64,000 bases of DNA from the NCBI GenBank assembly GCA_000310025.1, contig FN649730.1, forward strand, positions 299,041 to 363,040, in the 5' to 3' direction. Positions 33,801 to 46,613 of this stretch are shown piece by piece; position 1 is the stretch's first letter, and each line of letters begins with the position of its first letter. The notes under the pieces are model-generated. The model did not search any database, was not told the DNA's origin, and worked only from the letters and a program-made list of their open reading frames with translations. Origin of the DNA: Ectocarpus siliculosus. Lineage: Eukaryota; Sar; Phaeophyceae; Ectocarpales; Ectocarpaceae. A program made the position numbers and the translations under genes.

Positions 33801-36800
33801 TCACCACCCTTTGGGGTAAGCTCCTGCCTCCCTGGCAGCGTTTTCAAGCTGGTCCGCTTGCTTCCACATTGCGGCAGCTGTGAGCGCGTCGATCTCGTCG
33901 ATGCCGCCGGTCAATGTTCCTTCTTGACCCTCTGATGACAATTCTAATAGCTCCGCCTGCGCATTGAATTTTGTTCATGTGTGGCAAACATTCACATGTA
34001 CATTTTCTGTCGACCGTGGTTTTCATTGAATTTCGTTGTGAGTATACAAAATCATAGCGGAGGCTGCGCCCGCCAAACAGAGTTCGTCCCAGAGGTCACT
34101 GCGGAGGTACCTGTTACATCCGATATTTTCCCCGACTTTCCTGTCCAAGAGTCTCTACCAGCATATTTTTCATTGGTTTCCGGACGTACGTGCGAAAAAC
34201 TATCGCTATGAACATCGCCGGGCTAGACCAGTCCAAAAGACTCGTCCGGGTCCTTAGCTATCATTTTCGTTTTATTGCCTTCCCCGTAGCACGCTTATAT
34301 TTTCATAATTTGTCGAAATAGTGAGAACAATCAGGAATAGGAACCTGGGACTTCGGGCTCCATGTTTGTTTGCGGGTGGACTGTATGCAAACAACGACGA
34401 TCGAAGACGTTCGACAAGTACATGCCGCAGCTATCTTTCCATACATAGCAACAGCAACAGGTGAATCTGTTCTTGTACTTTTTTGCATCATTTTCACACG
34501 ACAGACAGAGAGTAGAATGAGTGGCACAAGCGGCAAGAGTCAGCCAGTGCACGGAAAGGCGAATCGGGGCATATGCATGAAGGTCCGTAGGTGTAAAACA
34601 TTGGGTCTCCCACACTTTCTACAGTTCCCAAACGACCCATGGGACTCCCATGGGTGACCCATGGGACGCCCATGGGCCGCCCATGGGCACCCCGTCACTA
34701 CAAGTAGGCTTCCCATGAGTTTCCCATGGGTCACCCATGGGCATGCCCGTCAACCGAACCAGTGGACTCCTAAACAATAGATTATCTACTGTAACGGGCA
34801 CGATAGCGGCCAACAACCCTAACGCTAACCGTAACCCTAACCCCAAGCCCACACGATACGTGCTAGCTAGGTTGGTGCTTGTGGCTAAGTTCTAGGTTGT
34901 TAGGCCGGTGGCGAAGTTCTAGGTTGAAGTGCCCACGGTGGGCACTTCATGGGCCGCCCATCGGTCGCTCATAAGCATGCCCATGGGTCACCCATGGGCA
35001 GCCAGCCCATGGGCAGCCCATGAAGTGCCGATGAAGTGCCCATGGGCGGCCCATGGGTGACCCATTGGTGTCACATGGGCGGCTGAACGAAACTGTCAGT
35101 AGTGTGGGAGATTGAATATATCAGGGGAGTCAGTGTCTAGGAGTCGATTTCAAATCATTTTGAGCCGTCCATGATGATTATTTTTTGTCTTCCAGGTGGG
35201 AGCTTATGAGTTGAGAACGACGACCAGACGATGGGTGCGAACTCCGAGCGACCATCATTGATAGAAGGCCCCCTAAACAGCACGGGAGCAGAAATGCAGC
35301 GTAGTCTGCAAGTGCGGATAGACCACAAACATGGATCGGACCGACAGCTGAAAAAACTGTGTCGACGTGACGGCACAAACGAAGTTGCCTAGCACCACAC
35401 AAGCCAACAATATCGCGGGCTACAATAAACTTTGCTTTCCTGTTCAGATGTACCGTTTTTCTTTGTGACCCATGTTGCCATCAAAGGAACAAACAGGAGC
35501 AGCCGTAACGACTACAAGAGCGCCATACCTCGGCTCGTAAGGCTTGCGCTTCGTCCTTGATACGCTCGGCTTTGTCATAAAATGCTCTGTCTCCGTACGT
35601 CCATGCCTCGTCCGCGTTCCACGTAAAGTCAGCCGCTCCAGAGTAGCCATCACCGTCGCATGTCGCCTGCTCAACCATGGTACACAGCCATTCGGCATCA
35701 TCATCAGTATTATTGTGAAGGCAGAGCAAATCTTGTTGTTTTGGTCGAGGAATAGCCACAACCGCACCAACAGCAACAACAGCAACAACAACGACAACAA
35801 CGACCGTAACAACAACACTTGTGGCGAGGTGGTAGGCGAACGGTTTTCTGCATGAGTACATGTAGGCCTTGTTCTCCTTGATCTGATACACAGCCAGGAA
35901 GGCCCCCGGGCGCATTTTGGGAACATTCGATTTCAATAAAGCACCAAGACGATAATCGAGGAAAATAACTTGACGAAAGAGTGCGAGGAAATGAACATCC
36001 TGTAACCACGATGGATCTCGAATTACTGTCATCCAGGTGCGCCCGAAACAACAGCTTTCTACCGTCGCTTCGGTAGACAGCTTTGCGCGGCAGAGGTTGC
36101 CAATCCTGACCTCAAGCGATTCAAGCCTACCCTGTCCCAAAGTGAATGTCAAGGGCAGCTGCTATTGTTATCATACCTCGGGCACGAGACTGGCTGCGTT
36201 GTGTCCACTTGTTCAGTCGCAAGGGGGCTGCTGGTTGGAACTGCTTTGTACTGGACCTTCAGGCCCATCTAAATGGGACCCCGACTTTACTTGGGGGAAT
36301 TTCCGTTGGCGTTGGTCCAAGCAGCGCGACTTTCCATGGGTATTTCCGTGCGCGTTGGATCCAAACAGTAGGCAAACCCTACTCTATCGGCCTCGAGACT
36401 CACGTGGGTGTACGTGGTCGGGAGGGTGTAAGCAACTCCCGATTCGCGCGCCCAGCTGGACGAAAGCGCCCCTCCCGGTGACAGAAGGTTGACCCAAGCG
36501 TCCTTCACGCCCACCTGTCGAAGTACACATAAACACAAAAGTCACCTGTGCTTACAGAACCCATCTATCCGACGTACTATCGGGCGATGAGTTGAATAGC
36601 CCAATAGCGGAAACATTTTGGCGATGCGTACCGTTTGCGGTTGGCGATACAGGTTTTAAAGGTGTCCCTTCTTTTACGTTTAAGAATTCATCTCACATCT
36701 GCACTTGAAAATGACTCGAAAACAATTGAAACGACCTCTCGGGTTTTGGAATGGATGGGGAAGGCAACCAAGTGAGAGATTTTACATCGATGATCTGCGG

Positions 36801-39800
36801 ATGGACCACAGGCGAACAGTCTAGTTCGAGTTTTGACGTCGTTCGGCACCGTTTACGTGGAACGTGCAAAAGTGAAGCGCACACAGTACAGGAATGAAGT
36901 ACGATAATTGAAATGGGCGGTGTCTATAGGAAAGGGGCTGTGATCTGTCGAGCAATTATGCACGTTGGTTACGTTGACAAACATGGATCATTCTACGTCC
37001 AAGCGGTTTCTGTCCACTTAATGTCTCATGGTGGCTGTCAATATTAGATAAAATAAGACCATCTGATCAGTCAACGTTGACTGATCAGATGGTCTTATTT
37101 TATCCAATAGTCAAGCCCGTACAAACGGCCACAAACAAAATTATTTCACTCACGTCCGTCATGGAGACCCTGAGGGCGGCATTCTCTTCAGCTGTGCGGG
37201 GACAGCCGAACACCAGCCCCTGTGAGAGACAGACCAGCTCGGCCGCGCTAAAGTACCCAGCAGCCCCGCTCGACACTACCCACTCGCCCCTCTCCCCTGA
37301 ACCTGGCAAAAGCGAGGAAGTGAAGCGATTGAACCCAATTTGCACGGATTCCGGGTACCTCCGCGCGCCTGCGCAAAGAAAGTAAGGTACACTACGAAAT
37401 GCGACCAGGGAGGGGGCGCGCAGACCCTAACCCTAACCCTAACCCGACCCCAACTTAGCCGATTCTATACTATATCCAGTATATTTGCGGGCTTAGAAAA
37501 ACCTGCGTAGACTATTGTTGCGCTACCAACGATCTCTTGCCATGAAGATTGGCTACACGGTATCATCCACAACAACGTTATTTTGGGTGGCATCCTGGAT
37601 TGGCTCGTTCTCAACAGTGTGTTCTGTTGCAATGCTTCGCCGTTACGCGGTCTGGGTACCTTGTGGGTTTGAAGGTACTGTACCACGAGCTGCTTGACGA
37701 GAACGGCCTGTCTGAATGTAAACAACAAGAACAAGACCAACAAGGATCTCAATATAGTGCGTTGCACTTACTATCGTTGCGACAAGCGTAGGAGTGTATA
37801 TCATCGCTCTCTTCCTCGCTGGTCGACGCAGATCCGCTCGTCCACCTATGCGTGATTGAGACGAATGACACCGACGACAATCATTGGTCGAGACAACACG
37901 TTGTGAGCACCGCCAGAAACGTATGGATACGTGCGCATGATGTCTCGCCACAAACGGGAAACATTATTGCATGTATGTCGTGGTGAAGTAGGAGCTGCGG
38001 GAACGTCTTAGCTGCGGAGACGATGTGACGCCTCAAGGATTTGTTGAGTGTGTGTTTTTCAAGCACACGATTTTGGGGGCGGCGGCAGGGACGAGGCTGT
38101 ACGGGGACGGGGTATGTTGAGGGCGGGGAGATGAATAACGCAACGAAAGAAAAAAAAAAGGTCAGATGTTGGTTGCCCGTTCTTGGTGTGAACCACGGCA
38201 GTCGGGCGCACAAACGGCATCTTAAATATCGCCGTGCACTACCCGGGCAAGGATGACTGGCTGGAGACATTGCGCAATGATTGTTCGACCAAGCACGAAC
38301 AAAGCGAAGATAGAGAGAGAGGGGGAGAGAGAGAGAGAGCCGTGGCATTCATGGTGCTTTCTCGGGCCGCCCTGAGACCGCCAGAGAGAGAGAGGCATAT
38401 CGAGGTTTCGGCAAGGTCAAAAGCACGTTCAATGCCACCAACCCGGCACCAGCAACACCAACGCCACACGGCCAACAATATCAACGACGGTGGCGTCGAC
38501 GACAACACCACCACCACCAACACCACCACCAACAACCACAACAGCAAGAACAGGCAAGAACAACAAGAACAACATGAACAAGAATCTGAACAAGAACAAG
38601 AACAAGAACAAGAACACGCGAACAACAACAACGAACCTTCCTGTCTCCTGGTGAACCACGGCAGCGCGGGGGCTGGAAAAGTAGGCGTGGGGCTCGCCTT
38701 CTTCCCAAGACCACATGGTTGCCTCCAGCAGACGGCTGTCCATCCTGTACACGATCGTTTGATTGACGCCGTATGGGATCATGTCGTGTCGATTGGGAGA
38801 AAGTGAGCGGAACAGCGTGATTAAGGCGAGGAAGAGCGTCGAATGAACAACAAGATTGGTGATTGATGGGGGGCGAGGAGAGCAAACGCGAAGGGTATCA
38901 ACTCGTCGTATAGGCCCTGGGAACCTAACGAATAGCTGGAAAAGAATCAAGGAAACATGACCGTTATACCCACAGAACGATTCGCTTATGGCACTGTTCA
39001 ACCACATCGGGGGAATGCTTGTTTCTTGTTGAATGCCCGAAGAGCGACCACATGGTCGTTTTCGCTCGCGAAATCCAACATCTCCGTAAACTGATCCACA
39101 CAGAAAAAGCGAGAAAACACAGGTAAAAAATAAAAATATTTGCTGTCGTCTTTCCTAAAGATGCCTAAAAATAATGATGAAGCCGCGTCCAGCCTTCTTC
39201 AACGAAAGAAAGTGTAATAGGCAGAGCTTATAGCTGGCCCTTATCGCGCTGCTGGCCCAAATCTAACTTTGCATCTCATCCCGAGCAAAAGTCGCAATGC
39301 TGGAGACGTCCACCACTCCTACGAGCTGAGCTGCGAGAGCCGAGCATCTACCTGTCGAAGGTGGGGATTAGCCCGCATTTTAGAGCGTCCATCGCGTCCG
39401 ATGCTCCGAAAAACTCATCGGCTTCAGGCAAGAGCGCGTAGAGCGTAACGTCGGTGTACTCGATGACCCAGGTCGAGGCTTCACCCTGACGTTGATGTTT
39501 CGTATCGTCGTGGTAGGTGTGGGTGCAATCATCGGGGGTGAAAATAAACAACGAGAAATGTACTGGAGTATTCTTTGCCCAGTACTTGCCTGCCCGCCCG
39601 AACAGCAGTGATGCCTACATGTTATGTCCAGATGGGGATCTCAAGGGTGGGGCGGCGACGCGAAATCGTGTTATTGACGGTGGTCAATAGATTTAGATTT
39701 CTGCCAATTGTAAAGGACTATCGATCATACTACCATGAAGAGCGGCTGGTGGTTGGTGGCCAAACTGGTCATGTCGCGAGCAGCCGACTGTGTAGTAATC

Positions 39801-42800
39801 ACCGTGGACATGCTTGAAAACACAACCACCCGAAAGATTTGTGGAAAAGTGAGCTTCGAGCCCCCTGCAACTTTGGCCGTGGCTCAATTTTTGCCCACAG
39901 GCACAGCCTGCCGGCATCTACACTTATCTAGGGCTGTTGATATACCTGCACGCGAGACCACGATGGGCTCCGAGTCCTAGTCGAACAAGGTGCGGAGGTC
40001 CTGAACCGAACTGCAGATATGTTATCCTGCAAGATTCGAGAGGGAGATAGACAATAGTCGTGAGAACGCACAAATTGTGTTGTGCTGTTCACCTGTCTTC
40101 CTCGCTACACAAAAGTTCTCGCTCTGCCAACGGATTAGCTACATTCACAGTATTACGTTCTTCTTTGTCCGTTGACATGCTACTACTGTCGCAAGGCTTC
40201 ATGCGTACCTCGTGGAAGAGTCCGTCAGCGTCGTTCTCTCGACTTATCCTGAACATCGTATCGGCATCCTCCTCGCCGTTCGTGCCGAAGACCAGCCTCT
40301 TGCCCTGGGACACGAGGTACTCCGTGGTCGGCCATTGCTCGGACCCGCTGACTCGTAAAACGTCGATCAGCACGGTGGTTTTCATGAGGCGGTTCGTTTA
40401 ACGTGAGGATCTCGTCGTTCGTTTGCATAGCCATTGAGCGTCCCGCGTGCTGTCCGTGTGTTTGGTCTCTTTTCTACAAGTCGGCAGCAACAATAAGCTC
40501 GTTGTTCTTCGAGCGCAGTTGACGCTCTTTCGTGTTTGAGTGGGATTCATGATCGATGCCTTCTGGCGAGAGTGGCAGCAGCTGTCGGCTGTCGGCTAGT
40601 TCATGTGGCAAATACGCGAATGCTTGGAACGCCTTGTTCTACTTACAATTATGCGCATGCGTACTTGTGCGTACACCGCCTCCCACGTTCGGAAACGATT
40701 GCACACGTTGTTCAATATACGGCCAGAAACAACATCAACAGTAACAGTAACAGCAACAACTAAAGCAGCAGCAGCACCACCACCACCACCAACGCCATCA
40801 CCACCACCTCCACATATGTCAGATGGTCCACAGCGCAACAACCGCTACAGACGTTCCGGAGAAGCTGTTGATGGAGCCATTTCTAAACAGAAATCGAACA
40901 GGTTTCACCTGATTCTGTTCCACTCGATGAAGTCCAAAGGTCCGAAAACAATTTCCGTTCCGAACACTGTCGTGATGTAGTCGGGCAACAGGCTGACCTG
41001 TGATAGTAAGTAGTTGAGTCGATGACAACACGAACTTTCACACAATGGTGACGAGTGAGGTAGCACGAGAGGTGCCGCCCCGTTCACGCTTTTTGGTGGT
41101 GTTGTGTGTATTAGGTCTTGTGTTCAGGTGGCAGCGAAGTAGCATCAGAAAAGGTGTAGACGCTGTTATTCTTGATCATGGTGGCTTGTGCGTCCACAAT
41201 CGCTAGTCTGCGATGCGTCACGTTCGCTCCCGAGCTGGTTGGTCCAACCCACTAGAAACGTCAACGCCGTTCACATACAGCATCAAGAGAATATACACGG
41301 AGCCGCAAAGAATCCTCCGAATCCAAAATAAAACCACGGAATGGAACAGTATTAGAAAAATTGGCCCCCGTGGTCTAGTTGGTATCCTCGAAACCTTCCA
41401 GAGGCCAGGTCAGCGGTTCGAATCCCGGCGTAAGCGAGCTTTTCTTGCAAAGTGAGTTTTTCTCTCGCTTCCGCTCCTGGCCAGAGGATAGCGCTAGTTC
41501 GTGTGTTCACAGAGGGAAGAGAGTGCTGAACTCTTCTCGCATTAAAAATCGAAGGCAAAGTACCGCAGGAGGGGAGGGTAGAGATGAGCTCATCTGTGTG
41601 ACCACGGAGTGGAGTAAGACGGCACTAAAAAAATAGTCCTGTGAGCGCTGATTTGAAGTGAAGACAAAAAAAAACAAGACGACAAGGTACGACAGACGCC
41701 AGATATCGCAACAGACAGGTGATGACAAGCGATGAAGGGGAGGAAGCTGATGTTTTGGCAGCAGTTGCGTATATGGGAGCATTCTGTTGCGTTGGAAAAG
41801 ACATGTTTAATTGTTTGTTTTTCTACGCTGGGGTTTTATTTGCGCGAAAATTCGAAAATTCAACGTCGACTGTTCCTTCTCGGTCCTCCATTTGGTTACC
41901 TGAAGGACATATCTCCCTCTAGCTCAATCCGTCGATATTTTTGACACGTGTCTGGTCTCTTGCTTTTAGGCACCCCATCTCCTTCGGCACCTCAAACCGA
42001 AACTGAAAGTCATGGTTCCAAGGCGGACACGTCCTCGAAATCGAGAACACAAAAAATAAACTTCTCGGTGGTCATGAACCATCGCAAGTACGGCGCAACA
42101 CGGCGATGGGACTCCAGACAATGGTGCTCAGTACACGAGAGGGCACGCGGAGCTCGTACAACGAGCGTGATAATATGAATCAACGAACCAAGACCGATGA
42201 TGAACAGTTTTGGGCGGAAACCTACCGACACGCTCAACAAACGAGAGCAACACACAGCGCAAAGCACAACAACAACGCCCACGTTATCTCCGGTGTAGTC
42301 CTCGATCTTGATGAAGAGCAGCTCTTCGGAGTTCTCCGGTAAGTCTAGCCAAGCGGAGATCTCATCGAAGGTTTCCTTCAGCGAAGGGGCTGTGCTAGAA
42401 CACCCAGTGTCGTCCCCAAAGTCTTGAATTCCCAGCGCCTGGATATGGGAACAATTGAAACTAAGACATTCCGCCCACCGATTGACGAAGCGTCAAATGT
42501 GGGGGTGAAGAAACAACGCGCCTAGAAACATGCACCGTGCCTGCTGACCCGTTCTTGACCTACAACGCGTCGGTGGCTTTCGTCTAAGTCACACGGAGTA
42601 ATCTCTGTCGAGTTCAAAACATTTTCTTACGTTTGTCTAGATCTCGGGGCAGCAAATGCGATGTGACACTACCATATTGATTTAGATGCCAGCGAGACCG
42701 TTTTATCGGACGGGTCCATGTGGAGTTAATCTCGCGCTTAAGTTTGTACAGATTGATATAAGACGCTTACGTGAGAGCATTAAACTCAGGTTCTTATGAG

Positions 42801-45585
42801 CGGTTAGTGTTGTACGCGGAACCATCCTGTCTCAGGTTACCCTATGGAGAATCTACCGTTCCCGAGCCGAGGATGGTTTGCAGCTGCTTTCCGACGGTTT
42901 TACAACCCTCACAAGCGTTGACCCCGAAAATTCAGGGAGACTCTGGTACCAGAACCATCTGGCGCCGCCAATCGGAAAAAACACCTTCCTCTGTTTTTCA
43001 AGAAAACATGTGATTGTACCCTGTTCTATCAACAGCAACTACTTTTTATTTGAATCACCGCCCACCAGATAGGCCAAAGGTGGGGTAGCTATGGTCATGA
43101 CCGTCGTCTTAGCCGGGGTGCAACTGCCCTTACCTATAGTCTGTTGTCTTAAGTGAGTGTGCTAAGAGAGCGTCCAATCGCAGTAGGAACATCAACAGTA
43201 GGTAGCAGTATTGACTCAATATTTTCGACCTTCCTGTGGCTATGGGTTCGTGCCTGATTCAAAGTTCAAACGCGGCTTCGACAAATCGTACCTCGCAAAG
43301 GTACCATCGCAGACGAGAACACAATTCGTGTATCTCTTGAGCAGATGAAGGGCGGGTGTGGCACACGAGAGTTGCTTCTTCTTGGCTCCTTCCATCCCGC
43401 ATGAGCTCCTCCACGTAGTGGATGTCCAACTGCACAACAACGCAGATGGTAAAGAACAGGCCCAGCCGTCCCAACATTCGGGGTGAAGACAACATCCGCG
43501 AAAGAGTTTCACGTGGGTTTCAAGGCAAAAAATTTGATAGTGTTACCAAGCGTGCCCCTCAATAAACCCATTGGTAGGCACATGCTTCGTGGTACCAGAG
43601 GCAGCGTGCCAATGGGCAAACAGATTGCGTTCTCCTTGCTGCCGCCCCTCGCATGTCCTCTCCGGGATTTTGGTCGCCAAATGTTAGGCAGGGTGGACAC
43701 GAACCAAGTAGTAGGACACTCAATATGCACGCAAGAACAGGTGTAGCCAAGTTGTTAATCCTACTGAGAAGGCTGGCTCGGGGGCTAAATACCTGCAGCC
43801 CGACCTTCCATGTGTGGAACAACGGTCACAGAAGATTTTCTGTTCTTTGTCATACCTCGAGTCCCCTCACTCCAAGGCAGGACAGCTGCTGTGTGAGACT
43901 GTACACCTGATTCGGTACCGTCTTGGAAAAATGGGTGACGAAGAACACAATGGTAGGGGAGAGGTGTTCAGTGGTGATCGAGTTTCCAGGTACGCCACAA
44001 AATTGAAAACTCCATACGGTCATTCATTGACTAGGCAGGGATTCGCTGCGACAGGTGCAGAGCGCACAGGAGTGCGGTGAGTTGCGTGGAGACCCCATCA
44101 ACAACCCGTGAGGCAGAACTCGGCGTGATGGGTCGAATAGAGTATGACGGCTGATCAGGACCTTTTGTGCTGCGTGACTTGTTTCACGAGTCCCCACAAT
44201 CAAAAACAAAACAACGACAAAAATATTGTGCTGATTGCTCACCGGATAAAGAGTGTACTCACACAGTTGCACCTAGAGGCAGGACGGCTACACGACTACC
44301 TCAATCACGGTTTGTTGAAAGCAACAAGATAGTTAGAGTGTCACGCGAAATAAGACATGTAAATATCGACTAGAATCTGTTTGCGAAGTGGATTACTGCA
44401 TTTTACGGCTAGATGCAAACAGAGCCACCCATACGGACTTGCGCCCGACGTAAGCACAACTGAAAAGGACCGTTCTTGTTGTAGTTCCTGTGTCCTGAGA
44501 ATCGGTCCCATTCTCATTGCATCGACCCACAGACTGGAGAGGATACTGGCGACGTCGGCGGCATTGGCAACAAAGTAGCATACCGTCGAACAGCTACACT
44601 TTTCAGTAGCTTTTTACAGCACCGCCAAAACCGTTTCTCACCTCCCATTGCGTGCTCACTCCTGCCTCTTCGGTGTTGTACGAGTTGTGGGTGGCAACCA
44701 TTGGCACCTTATTCAGCGGCATATCATACCTACAACACGTAGAGGTTGCACAAGGTTTCAGACATTGACTATCCAACGTGTTTCCCGTGCTAGCTCAACT
44801 CTCTCCCCCTGGCCTGATCTGTTCCTATTGGATGGTGTCGAGCCACTCAGCAAGTAATCGTCGGCGTCTCATGGCCAAGAAAACCCCACGTACTACACAT
44901 ATTAGCCACAGGGGTAGACAGTGAAATATATACTGTGGTTGTCAAACTTATCATGCAAAACATCACGGGGCCAAATCAGTCAGTTCACGATGAAATGATC
45001 GATGTCTTGCAATCTTTCGGTCGAGGACTTCCAAAACATCACGTCGGCACACGCTCTTCCTGATGATGGAAAATAGCGACATTGGGTACTTCTCGTTGCA
45101 GCATGCATCCATCAGGAGGGCCCTTGTTTTGGATACTCTTGACTCCACGAACCCTAACATCGGGTTAAACAAAGGCGAAAGAAGTAGAACCACAGGCACT
45201 GGCGCAACAACATTGGTTTGGAATGAGCACAATGGCCTGTGCGATGATCCGGAAATATCGCGGAGGTTGACACTGTTATTACTCGGTGCTCCCTTCAAAA
45301 CAGCATCGCAAACGTGACGACAAATGGCGCAGAAATGCACCCAAAACCAAGCGGCGGATCAAACTCGATTTCGTCTTAGAACACTCACGTCAAGAAGCGC
45401 TGCAGGGAGGATGCACGTAGCAGCCAGGGCGACGTGTTCGGAGATTGCGTAGCGGTGCCAAACCCGGTGCCAAAACTTGCCGCGTTCACCACCCAGTACC
45501 ACCACAAGAGTGTCTTTGTTGCGGTAGTCACTGAGGACACAGCCCCCCACCGCCGCCACCACCGTTTATTGGTTTCGACCGTCAT
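33801..45585 (-). CDS. PLC-like phosphodiesterase with C-type-lectin-like region, tandem copy A
   Basis: Fifteen exons give 607 residues: 45389-45585, 44642-44729, 43856-43921, 43292-43429, 42283-42438, 40909-40997, 40209-40347, 39946-40026, 39352-39485, 38637-38744, 37772-37845, 37154-37302, 36404-36514, 35529-35666, 33801-33956. A short hydrophobic stretch (LLWWYWVV) near residue 30 may anchor or export the protein. The X-type fold follows: PMVATHNSYNT (H80, N81), LTQQLSCLGVRGLELDIHY (E117, D119), LVCHT (H141), LFIKIED (E209). These match the catalytic His, Asn, acidic residues and second His of the PI-PLC superfamily. Later, MWSWEEGEPHAYF, HSYACRND, ELVCLSQGLVFGCP and DAWVNLL resemble a C-type-lectin-like fold. 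Bacterial and fungal secreted PLC-like proteins have the same arrangement. Substrate is unknown. The frame appears intact in every exon. The start at 45585 is the upstream Met of the exon and less certain than the rest. Confidence 0.88.
34606..35111. mobile_element. 506-bp CCCATGGG-palindrome element with terminal inverted repeats, copy 1
   Basis: The ends are imperfect inverted repeats: TCTCCCACACT and ACAGTT on the left, AACTGTCAGTAGTGTGGGAGA on the right. Inside are two clusters of the 8-base palindrome CCCATGGG and near variants, spaced by TGA, CGG or CA (about 34635-34745 and 34945-35085). Between them lie a telomere-like segment (34817-34846) and the block AGCCCACACGATACGTGCTA. No coding capacity is credible. 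It lies in the last intron of PLC-like copy A. No target-site duplication is obvious. Confidence 0.7.
37047..37104. repeat. perfect 58-bp palindrome
   Basis: The 29 bases 37047-37075 (ending GATCAGTCAAC) are the exact reverse complement of 37076-37104, with no spacer. It lies in the intron between PLC-like copy A exons 12 and 13, about 50 bp downstream of the donor of exon 12. It could extrude a cruciform or fold as an RNA hairpin. Confidence 0.95.
37425..37445. repeat. interstitial telomere-like CCCTAA repeat
   Basis: Three and a half CCCTAA units lie in the intron between copy A exons 11 and 12. A shorter instance is at about 26817-26828. Confidence 0.8.
38487..38630. repeat. CAA/ACC/GAACAA low-complexity tract in a copy A intron
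   Basis: Triplet and hexamer repeats (ACC, CAA and AAGAAC units) begin a few bases inside the intron after copy A exon 10. A shorter CAA-rich tract occupies the same intron position in copy B near 54725-54785. Confidence 0.75.
41363..41633 (+). repeat. tRNA-like head with Pol III A and B boxes, probable SINE
   Basis: TGGTCTAGTTGG at 41371-41382 matches a tRNA A box and GGTTCGAATCC at 41415-41425 matches the B-box consensus exactly, at tRNA-like spacing. The T stem and the acceptor ends do not pair well, so a functional tRNA is unlikely. Sequence continues to an A run near 41626-41633, consistent with a tRNA-derived SINE. The boundaries are approximate. It lies in the intron between copy A exons 5 and 6. 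Confidence 0.45.
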
Positions 45586-46227
45586 CCGCTACTCGGTTGT
45601 TCTTCCTCCTGCTTGAAGCCCTCCTTCTCTGTGGCCAGCCCCGACGTGTGCCAAGACGTAACACGCACGCTGTCGGTTCGCAAAAGAGTGTCGCTACTAC
45701 GGCGGGACAGGGGAACCTTTTTGGAAGAATCTCCTTCTATGTACAAAAGAGTGATCTTCACGATGTCAAGAGGTCTCCGAAGGCTCGATCGGTGGGGATA
45801 TTGCAGACATTGAGCGCGACACTGGAATGGAGCGCCGGCCGGCTCCTCGATCGATCGTAGTTGACGAATTCTCAGATCACTCGGGGTGGTGCGGGTACTG
45901 TGGTGTATAGACTATACAGAGCGTTGATGCGCGACACGTACCTAAACACGTGCACATGAATAGGTGCATCTCCCGAACCGCTGAGCCCAACCACCTACTC
46001 CCTCTGATCCGTAATATAAGGTCGGAAGGACAACAAGCGGCGGAACTCGAGCCATTGTACTCTTTTTCCGAACGTTTTTTTTTGTTGGTTCTGCCGCCCT
46101 TTCGCGGGAACCGGTGCTTTTGTCATTCCCTACCAAGAAAGGTTGCCCCACCCCAGCAAAAGTCGCTCGAAATCACTACCCCAACTTTGAAGACCCGGTC
46201 AAAAGCCTTCCTCATCTGTGGTGAGGC
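45586..46227. other. upstream region of PLC-like copy A, no gene recognised
   Basis: This stretch should hold the 5' UTR and promoter of copy A. Short plus-strand frames here have no motif. Confidence 0.35.
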
Positions 46228-46613
46228 ATGTCTGCTGCTGGGGGCGCCTCCCAGGTGCCAAAACGCAAGAATTTCACCACGTTGGAAAAAGAGGACGGCA
46301 CCTCCTAGCTGGCAGCAAGGATGGGGTGCTGAGGCGAGGTGCGTACAAGGCAGCCGGTGAGGAGTTCGGCTGCAATTGGAAGACGATTATGAGGTTGTGG
46401 AAGAAGGACGACCAGCAGCGCAAGTCTGGGGTCAGTAACCCCGATTTGACCTCTGGCCGCAAGGGCAGCCAGAAGGGGGTTCCTATCGATGAACTGCGTG
46501 CACGCCTCCGTGAGATCCCGCTGAACGACCGCACCACACAGCGCCGCTCGGGATTCCACAGCCTACCGTGCACCGTAATCTCAAGGCGCTCGGATTGAAG
46601 GCACGGTAACTGC
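46228..46613 (+). pseudogene. degraded Tc1/mariner-type transposase, N-terminal part
   Basis: The frame opens MSAAGGASQVPKRKNF and stops at TAG within 28 codons. A shifted frame then carries GAYKAAGEEFGCNWKTIMRLW, a helix-turn-helix, and ELRARLREIPLNDRTTQRR. A third frame gives PQPTVHRNLKALGLKAR, a second helix-turn-helix, before another stop. The order matches the DNA-binding half of Tc1/mariner-superfamily transposases known in stramenopiles. The DDE catalytic half is not visible. At least two frameshifts and a nonsense codon make it inactive. No terminal repeats were found. Confidence 0.65.

Noticed and set aside
34540-34852. Proteins with MG-PW or PMSMPM repeats read from the CCCATGGG clusters
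   Set aside because: They are frames created by the palindromic DNA repeats, exist on both strands, and lie within an intron.
35481-36152. A single 223-codon minus-strand gene
   Set aside because: Only 35529-35666 matches the paralogue and is bounded by splice sites. The rest is intron, including a CAA tract that reads as a false hydrophobic Val-rich segment.
38239-38631. Cys/Ser-rich and Val-rich minus-strand frames
   Set aside because: They are translations of the CAA, ACC and AAGAAC microsatellite tract inside an intron.
39946-40026. Apparent nonsense codon (TAG) in PLC-like copy A exon 8 relative to copy B
   Set aside because: It appears only in the wrong frame. Using the acceptor at GATAAC (copy A) and GATATT (copy B), the phase-0 frame is open in both and joins both neighbouring exons correctly.
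41363-41437. Functional tRNA gene
   Set aside because: A and B boxes are good, but the T stem and acceptor stem do not pair, so it was reported only as a tRNA-like or SINE head.
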